Shown here one piece after another: positions 4,613 to 9,526 of a stretch of 9,526 nucleotides of DNA. How positions within the stretch are numbered: position 1 is the stretch's first letter; each line of letters begins with the position of its first letter. Below the pieces are notes generated by a model, which ran no database searches, had not been told where the DNA came from, and saw only the letters and a list, made by a program, of their open reading frames with translations. The position numbers were made by a program, and so were the translations under genes. Origin of the DNA: Lachnospiraceae bacterium (GTDB taxonomy: Bacteria; Bacillota_A; Clostridia; Lachnospirales; Lachnospiraceae); contig JAILCT010000049.1 of the NCBI GenBank assembly GCA_024690425.1, positions 1 to 9,526 on the forward strand, in the 5' to 3' direction.

Positions 4613-6637
4613 TTACCAGATAAGCAGGCCTATGCGATATGCGATACCTGCTATGACAAGTGCCATACCCGTATAGTAAAGTGCTATCCTTGCTGTCCAC
4701 TTCGCGGAATGCGTTTCCTGATATGTGGCTGCAAGGGCAACAATACAGGGCATATTGAAGGTCATTGCAAAAACCAGGGCAAGAGCTTCGGGCTTTGGTA
4801 CATTTGCGACAAGCAATTCATTTATATTTTCTGCTGCAGCGCCGCTTACGACTGAACCCACCGATATGGTTCCGGAACCTGTAAAGATCGTACTGAGCAC
4901 ACCGAGAGCTCCTTCCTTACCAAGGCTTGATGCGATAAAGGCCATAAAGGTCTGCCATCCCATGCCGAAGAATCTGGTGACAGGTTCTATAAAATGTCCG
5001 ACCTTATAAAGTATGCTTGCGGTAATATCTCCGGATGATGTATAGGACAGGAGCCAGAATGCAAGGGCAACTATAAGTACTACCTTCAACGCTCTTATAA
5101 AAGTATCCTTCGTGCGGCCGAATACATATCTTAAAAGAGCACCCCACTTGGGCTTATGATAAGGAGGAAGCTCCATTATCATTCCGTACCTGTCTTCCGT
5201 CTTAACAAGCTTGCCGCCGAATATCTTGGCAGTTATCCACATATGAAGGATCATCACAAGCAGGATCACGCATATGATCACAGGCATCCAGGCTCCGAAA
5301 AAGAGGGTTGAGAGCATTGGGATAACTGCCCATGCAGCTCCACATGGAACCGCCCATGCAAGTGCGATCGTGAGTACCTTCTGCCCCCAGTTGTCGATAA
5401 CTCTTGTACCGGCAGCGCCGCCCATTGTACATCCAAAACTGATAAGAAACGGCATGACTGATTTTCCCTGCAATCCGAACCTGGCCATTGTATTGTCAAA
5501 CACATATGAGATACGTGCCATCACACCTATTTCCTCAAGCAGGCCGAATACAAGTGTTACACCGAATACGAATCCGAGCATCTGTACAATAAATGACACA
5601 GATCTAAGCAGCACATCGCAGATAAGTGCAGCAATGAATGCAGGGCATCCTGCGGACAGCATGGCTTCATTAAGCGGATCCGGGATCGCTGCGATAAGCT
5701 GGCCTACTCCCATAAGCGGAAGGGCAGGTATAAAGGATGCGATAAGTCCAAAGATTATGATCAATACAACTACGGGCTTGCCCCATATATGATGAGTGAT
5801 AAGCCTGTCGAATTTGCCAAGCGAGACCCTGGACTCTTGATTTTTTACCGTACCTGCGAGGAGTTCATCGATCCACTCGAACTTGCACTCTCCGGTGAGA
5901 ACTACACCTTTGTCAACCATGGAGAGTGATTCATCCAGGGCTTTAACGCTCTCTCCCGTAAGTGCCGTCCTGATCTTTGCAATAACAGGTGCATCTGCCT
6001 CAATAGCCTTGGTTGCCAGCCATGTTTTGGAGTATCCCGGGATCACATTATCCGGTATGAGTGCCTTGATCCTGTCATAGGCTTCTATCCTGCTATACAG
6101 TTTTTCAAGATCCTCCGGATTCAATACGGTCTTTTCACTTACTGCACGTTCAAGCGTCTTATAGAAAACATCATAGGATTTGGTGTCGGGAGCAGAAAAA
6201 GATACGACGGGAATACCCAGTTTCTTCTCAAGTTCTTTTGCATCAACAAACTTTCCCTGTTCTTTAGCCACATCACTCATGTTAAGAACAAGGAAACAGG
6301 GAACCGTGATCCCTGCGTAATCAGCCAGCATATACAGGCTTCTTTCAAGCTGGGAACTGTCAGCCAGTATACATACCACATCAGCCTTCCCCGATGCGAT
6401 ATAGTCTCGTGTTATCATCTCTTCATCGGAATTTGCAGAAAGGCTGTAGGTTCCCGGAAGGTCGGCTACCAGATACTTTCTTCCGCCATGCTCGAAATTG
6501 CCTTCCTTCTTTTCAACCGTCTTACCCGGCCAGTTGCCCACGTGCTGTTTCATTCCGGTAAGAGCATTGAAAAGTGTTGATTTTCCCGAATTTGGCTGGC
6601 CAAGCAGCGCTATCACTGTTTCACTCATGTCGCTCAT
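4613..6637 (-). CDS. feoB: FeoB ferrous iron transporter (divergent gate motifs)
   Basis: The 674-residue protein is a Feo-type Fe(II) importer of the cell membrane. The N-terminal G domain shows G1 GQPNSGKST at 13-21, the QHVGNWPGKTVEKKEG switch region at 31-46, G3 DLPG at 59-62, G4 NMSD at 119-122 and G5 SAP near 148-150. A GDI-like helical part follows to about 265. Hydrophobic segments from about 285 to 673 form the transporter core, with EEIGVMARISYVFD at 368-381 typical of the family. The gate regions differ from standard FeoB: GCTMGG at 402-407 stands where GCNVPA is usual, and VPCGAAWA at 430-437 where MSCGARL is usual; both cysteines (C403, C432) remain. The ATG overlaps the feoA stop by four bases, with AGGAGG nine bases before it. 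Identity as FeoB is firm; iron specificity is likely but not proven given the gate changes. Confidence 0.95.
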   Translation of the reverse strand: MSDMSETVIALLGQPNSGKSTLFNALTGMKQHVGNWPGKTVEKKEGNFEHGGRKYLVADLPGTYSLSANSDEEMITRDYIASGKADVVCILADSSQLERSLYMLADYAGITVPCFLVLNMSDVAKEQGKFVDAKELEKKLGIPVVSFSAPDTKSYDVFYKTLERAVSEKTVLNPEDLEKLYSRIEAYDRIKALIPDNVIPGYSKTWLATKAIEADAPVIAKIRTALTGESVKALDESLSMVDKGVVLTGECKFEWIDELLAGTVKNQESRVSLGKFDRLITHHIWGKPVVVLIIIFGLIASFIPALPLMGVGQLIAAIPDPLNEAMLSAGCPAFIAALICDVLLRSVSFIVQMLGFVFGVTLVFGLLEEIGVMARISYVFDNTMARFGLQGKSVMPFLISFGCTMGGAAGTRVIDNWGQKVLTIALAWAVPCGAAWAVIPMLSTLFFGAWMPVIICVILLVMILHMWITAKIFGGKLVKTEDRYGMIMELPPYHKPKWGALLRYVFGRTKDTFIRALKVVLIVALAFWLLSYTSSGDITASILYKVGHFIEPVTRFFGMGWQTFMAFIASSLGKEGALGVLSTIFTGSGTISVGSVVSGAAAENINELLVANVPKPEALALVFAMTFNMPCIVALAATYQETHSAKWTARIALYYTGMALVIAGIAYRIGLLIW

Positions 6638-6870
6638 GCTGTTTTTCCTCCTATCTCAACCCCGATCATTTCGCATTCAGATCTGTTAAGTGCGATCATG
6701 GTGTCCCTCGAATATACCAGAAGCGGTCTGTTCTTTTCATTCTTGATCACCGTCACCGTACTTCCCGGCGTCAGGCCTATCGACGTGATCCTGCTCATAA
6801 AACGCTGATCACCGCCAAGGCTTCTGATGACTGCCACCGAATCCTTCCCAAGTTCTGATAGTTTTTTCAT
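6634..6870 (-). CDS. feoA: FeoA, SH3-like partner of FeoB
   Basis: The product has 78 residues, the usual FeoA size, with the SH3-like beta-barrel pattern: KKLSELG at the start, FMSRITSIGLTPGSTVTVIKN at 24-44, then LLVYSRDTMIALNRSECEMIGVEI. FeoA is a cytosolic protein needed for FeoB-driven Fe(II) uptake, probably by binding FeoB. I chose the ATG at 6870 because AAGGAGGTAACT lies directly before it; the frame extends to 6903 but without a comparable ribosome binding site, and an extra 11 residues are not typical. The stop overlaps the feoB ATG (ATGA). An operator lies 36 bp upstream. It is the first gene of feoABC. Confidence 0.95.
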   Translation of the reverse strand: MKKLSELGKDSVAVIRSLGGDQRFMSRITSIGLTPGSTVTVIKNEKNRPLLVYSRDTMIALNRSECEMIGVEIGGKTA

Positions 6871-6905
6871 AGTTACCTCCTTATGTTCGATAATTACAAT
6901 CATTC

Positions 6906-6925
6906 AGGTTAGCTTACGCTAACCT
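6906..6925 (-). promoter_or_regulatory. Operator AGGTTAGC-GTAA-GCTAACCT before feoA
   Basis: This is a perfect palindrome with 8-bp arms and a 4-bp spacer, 36 bp upstream of the feoA ATG. Unlike the other operator regions, no clear sigma-A promoter fits: TGTAAT at about 6900-6895 is a possible -10, with a poor -35 (TTAGCG) inside the operator itself. The feo genes may also be read from the HMA gene promoter, as no terminator with a T-run separates them. Confidence 0.75.
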
Positions 6926-6949
6926 ATAAGCAAAAAAATATTGCTTCAC

Positions 6950-7321
6950 TTACTTCTCCTCATACGAAAGCATTGTATAACCCGATGATGCGATCACACC
7001 TGCAAGATCTCTCTCTGTTTCCTCATGCTTGGAATATAGCCTTACCTCTTTATTGGCAAGGTCTGCCGTTGCCCATCTTCCTTCCGTCTTATTTAAGGCA
7101 TTCTCAACCCTGCGTGCACAGTTACTGCAATGCATGCCGTCTACATGAAGGATATATTTATACGGATAATTGGCAATGTTTTTATCCATGACCTTAACCT
7201 TCTTCTCGGGCGGAGTCTTGCTGCCGCAGCATGAAGAGCCGAACCGGATCCTTCTTACCGTTCCGTATACGGCTGCTGCCAGAATAAGTATAAGCGCTGT
7301 GACTATGATAATATTTCCCAT
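6950..7321 (-). CDS. Membrane-anchored HMA-domain protein with FeoB-associated-type N terminus
   Basis: The product from the ATG at 7321 has 123 residues. Residues 3-20 form one membrane helix (NIIIVTALILILAAAVYG), followed by a basic stop-transfer stretch RRIRFG and a Cys pair C31-C32. This part resembles the small FeoB-associated Cys-rich membrane proteins. Residues about 54-120 are a heavy-metal-associated domain with G62-M-H-C65-S-N-C68, the GMxCxxC metal site, and SSGY near the end. The orientation is probably N-out with the HMA domain in the cytosol, so it could hand a metal ion to a membrane transporter. The ATG has AGAGGTGG just upstream; a TTG in frame at 7342 is less likely because it overlaps the leader. 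It lies upstream of feoA and has its own promoter-operator, nearly the same as that of the ATPase operon. HMA domain certain; metal and partner unknown. Confidence 0.88.
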   Translation of the reverse strand: MGNIIIVTALILILAAAVYGTVRRIRFGSSCCGSKTPPEKKVKVMDKNIANYPYKYILHVDGMHCSNCARRVENALNKTEGRWATADLANKEVRLYSKHEETERDLAGVIASSGYTMLSYEEK

Positions 7322-7348
7322 ATACCACCTCTCAGATCCCAAAATAAT

Positions 7349-7406
7349 GGTTAGTGTCAGCTAACCGTAGCATATTATAAAACATTGTTCATAGATTTTC
7401 AAGTGC
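7349..7406 (-). promoter_or_regulatory. Promoter TTGAAA-N17-TATAAT plus operator for the HMA protein gene
   Basis: The -35 TTGAAA is at 7402-7397 and the -10 TATAAT at 7379-7374, 17 bp apart. The operator GGTTAGC-TGAC-ACTAACC at 7366-7349 covers the predicted start. Geometry and most bases match the block at 3384-3441. The block starts only 15 bp after the aldo/keto reductase stop, with no terminator between. It may also feed feoABC by read-through. Confidence 0.87.
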
Positions 7407-7421
7407 ATGTGACTGATAATA

Positions 7422-8567
7422 TTAACACCCAAAGAGGGCTGATGCTTTTACCATCCTGTCTGCTATCTTCACCCCGAAGGGACATCTGCTCTCACAGCTC
7501 TTACATCCTATGCATTCAGCTGCCGTGTGCTTAAGTGCCCTATAGTGCTCAGTAACACTCTGCGGAACCTTTTCCTGTACAGTAGCCAGATCATAGAATT
7601 TATTCACCATTGCGATATCGATATCCTTGGGGCAAGGCTTGCAGTGACCACAGTAGGTACATTGCCCCATATAGGAATGCAATGGAGCGTGTGCAATGAC
7701 CGAAGCATAATCCTTCTCATCTTCTGAAGCATATTCATGTGAAACAGCCGCATCAACCTGTTCTTTCGTATCATATCCGCACAGGATCGAGGATACTCCG
7801 GGGCGGGTCAATGCATAGTGGATCAGCTGGACCGGTGTAAAGGCCACTCCGAAAGGCGATCTGTCCTTATCAAGAAGAGCTCCTCCGAAAAATCCTTTCA
7901 TAACAGTAAGTCCGACATTTTCCTCTTCGCACATCTGATATAATCGTGCTCTTTCCGGATCTATTCCCGACAGCTGTTCATTATCGTAACCGTCGAACAT
8001 CGATTCCAGTTCCTCAGTTGCCGGTCTCATGTCAAAAGCCGGATTTATACTGAACAGGATCATCTCGATAAAGCCGGTCTTAACCGCAAGCTTCCCGATA
8101 ACCGGATTGTGAGTGCTGAGACCGATATGTTTTATGATTCCTTCATCGTGAAGCCTGTGTACATAATCTATGAACTCACCGTTCATGGCATTATTCCAGT
8201 CCTCCATGGAGTCGATATAATGGATCATTCCAAGGTCTATATGATCTGTTCGAAGTCTCGAAAGAAGATCTTCAAAGGCAGGGCGCACATATTTCAAGTC
8301 CCTTGTCCTTACATACTGACCATTCTGATATGTGGAACCGATGTGTCCCTGTACATACCACGAATCACGGTTCCCTTCCATTGCCCTGCCTATTATATCC
8401 CTTGACTTGGGATCCGGCATCCAGCAGTCGACTATATTTATACCCTTTGAGGATGCATATTTGAGAAGTTCTACTGATTCCTGTTCATCATGTCTTTCAA
8501 GCCATTCACCGCCGAAGCCTATCTCGCTTACCCTTAAGCCGGTCTTTCCCAATACCCTGTAATTCAT
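7422..8567 (-). CDS. Aldo/keto reductase-like protein with two C-terminal [4Fe-4S] motifs
   Basis: The product has 381 residues. Residues 1-290 follow the aldo/keto reductase TIM barrel: YRVLGKTGLRVSEIGFGG at the start, GINIVD at 42-47, LRTDHIDLGMIHYID at 105-119, and late segments GLTVMKGF and QLIHYALTRPGVSSILCG. The C-terminal part has two ferredoxin-like clusters: C303, C306, C309, C312 (followed by Pro) and C352, C355, C358, C362 (followed by Pro). Of the usual catalytic tetrad, D47 and H116 are present, but the Tyr position reads within WMPDPKSRD and the TK of the Lys strand is replaced by QGHIG (73-77). It is therefore probably not a standard NADPH carbonyl reductase; an electron-transfer or other redox role is possible. 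The ATG has GGAGG eight bases upstream. It lies 43 bp after the permease gene, likely in one operon. Substrate unknown. Confidence 0.9.
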   Translation of the reverse strand: MNYRVLGKTGLRVSEIGFGGEWLERHDEQESVELLKYASSKGINIVDCWMPDPKSRDIIGRAMEGNRDSWYVQGHIGSTYQNGQYVRTRDLKYVRPAFEDLLSRLRTDHIDLGMIHYIDSMEDWNNAMNGEFIDYVHRLHDEGIIKHIGLSTHNPVIGKLAVKTGFIEMILFSINPAFDMRPATEELESMFDGYDNEQLSGIDPERARLYQMCEEENVGLTVMKGFFGGALLDKDRSPFGVAFTPVQLIHYALTRPGVSSILCGYDTKEQVDAAVSHEYASEDEKDYASVIAHAPLHSYMGQCTYCGHCKPCPKDIDIAMVNKFYDLATVQEKVPQSVTEHYRALKHTAAECIGCKSCESRCPFGVKIADRMVKASALFGC

Positions 8568-8610
8568 GATATACCTCCGTATTTTTCACGTAAATGATAC
8601 GCCTTTGCAA

Positions 8611-9495
8611 CTAATCCCTTATATTGAGTATTATAACAGATGACAGGATCATAAGGATACCAAGACATGAAAGAATTGTTAAGGGTTCCTTAAATATGAG
8701 AACTCCAAACAATGTAGCTACCATAGGCTCGATCGTGGCCAGTATTCCGGCCTTGCTTGCCTCTACCGACGAAAGCCCCAGAGTATATGCCAGAAAAGGG
8801 ATCACCGCAGTAATAAAAGCAGTCAGGATGCAGAATAATATCAATACTGCCAAATGATCCGAAGCCGCAAATCTTCCAAACATTTCTCCCGGCCGGCATA
8901 TTATCAGAGAGCCGATCGCCGCAAACAGGAATGTATATGCCGTAACCGTGTATGACGAATAACGCTTAAGGGCTATGGTCCCAAGAATACTGTATAATCC
9001 ATAGCCGATCCCGGAGCCAAGTCCGACAAGCAATCCCGTCAAAGTCATTCCGCCTCCCGAAATCCCGGAGATCAGCACGCAGCCTCCAAAGGCAGCGGCA
9101 AGTGCTAACAGCTTCCTTCCCGTCAGCTTCTCATGAAAGAAGATGACCGACATTAACATGATCCAGATGGGAGAAGTGTACAGAAGGATAGCCGCCGTTG
9201 AAAGCGACATCATATTTATAGCCGTAAAATAGCATACGGTAAAAAACAATATGCTACCAAAACCGAGTCCCAGAAAAAGCGGGATATCCCGAAGTGATAT
9301 CTTAAATCCGGACCGTTCCTTTATAAACAATATAAGCAAAAAGGCCAGCGCCGCCAGGGTTACACGTATTGAAACGATCTGGATAGAGTCGAAGCCCTCA
9401 TCACCGAGCTTTCTTACAAAAAGGCCCATGCTCCCCCAGAAACATCCGGCCAGTATTATCAGCAATGTTCCGATCTTTCTATTTTCCGTCTTCAT
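8611..9495 (-). CDS. EamA/DMT-superfamily membrane permease
   Basis: The product has 294 residues with about ten membrane helices in two EamA repeats (about 10-142 and 150-290), the standard size. The repeats end in matching motifs: LYTSPIWIMLMSVIFFHEKL at 105-124 and ATIEPMVATLFGVLIFKEPL at 253-272, with the conserved Pro and Glu residues (P109, E122, E256, P257, E270, P271). DMT permeases export or import small metabolites such as amino acids; the substrate cannot be told from sequence. The ATG at 9495 has GGAGAA upstream. It is the first gene of a probable pair with the reductase-like gene. Its promoter lies outside the window or in the last 31 bases, where I see none. No metal operator is visible, so it is probably outside the metal regulon. 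Confidence 0.92.
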   Translation of the reverse strand: MKTENRKIGTLLIILAGCFWGSMGLFVRKLGDEGFDSIQIVSIRVTLAALAFLLILFIKERSGFKISLRDIPLFLGLGFGSILFFTVCYFTAINMMSLSTAAILLYTSPIWIMLMSVIFFHEKLTGRKLLALAAAFGGCVLISGISGGGMTLTGLLVGLGSGIGYGLYSILGTIALKRYSSYTVTAYTFLFAAIGSLIICRPGEMFGRFAASDHLAVLILFCILTAFITAVIPFLAYTLGLSSVEASKAGILATIEPMVATLFGVLIFKEPLTILSCLGILMILSSVIILNIRD

Positions 9496-9526
9496 GTGAT
9501 GGTTCTCCGATCCCGGATCTGTATTT

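Noticed and set aside
4330..4700. Start of the FeoC-like protein at 4700
   Set aside because: The first 31 residues would overlap the end of feoB in another frame; the helix-turn-helix begins at the ATG at 4607, five bases after the feoB stop.
6871..6903. Upstream ATG of feoA at 6903
   Set aside because: The ATG at 6870 has a near-perfect AAGGAGG site and gives the normal FeoA length.
6926..6949. Terminator between the HMA gene and feoA
   Set aside because: AAGCAA and TTGCTT can pair, but the T-run is in the loop and none follows the stem.

Overview
The window looks like a chromosomal segment of an anaerobic Gram-positive Clostridia, probably Lachnospiraceae. The evidence is GGAGG-type ribosome binding sites, consensus sigma-A promoters, a ylmH gene, a DUF3793 gene, a FeoC-like protein and a ferredoxin-type aldo/keto reductase. 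The species cannot be named from the sequence. All ten recognisable genes lie on the minus strand, so transcription runs from high to low coordinates. There is no rRNA, tRNA, CRISPR array, insertion sequence or phage gene.

Layout in transcription order: an EamA/DMT permease (9495-8611) and an iron-sulfur aldo/keto reductase-like protein (8567-7422) form a probable two-gene unit. Next comes a membrane-anchored HMA protein (7321-6950) with its own promoter and operator. The ferrous iron uptake operon feoA-feoB-feoC follows (6870-4329) and ends in a strong hairpin terminator. ylmH (4209-3466) is a housekeeping RNA-binding gene. A tightly coupled three-gene operon follows (3291-328): a small glycine-rich membrane protein, a P1B-type ATPase with an SCA membrane motif, and a SAM methyltransferase. 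Last is the first 40 codons of a DUF3793 gene (start at 121), running off the window edge.

The genes appear to be tied together by one operator. A palindrome GTTAGY-N4-RCTAAC occurs six times, always between genes. It lies at or near the promoters of the HMA gene, feoA, the ATPase operon and DUF3793, and is absent from the ylmH and permease/reductase upstream regions. Three copies sit directly on the transcription start of a near-consensus promoter, which implies repression, most likely by a metal-sensing regulator encoded outside the window. Two of these promoter-operator modules (3384-3441 and 7349-7406) are near duplicates.

The most interesting reading is that iron uptake (Feo) is co-regulated with a ferrosome-type gene pair. 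Ferrosomes are iron-storing membrane organelles built by a small membrane protein (FezA) and a P1B-6 ATPase (FezB). Here a small glycine-zipper-like protein overlaps an ATPase whose membrane motif is YSC-A rather than CPC, and a methyltransferase follows it. The HMA protein, under a twin of the same promoter, could be a further partner. This is inference from motifs and layout; structural or homology searches are needed to settle it.
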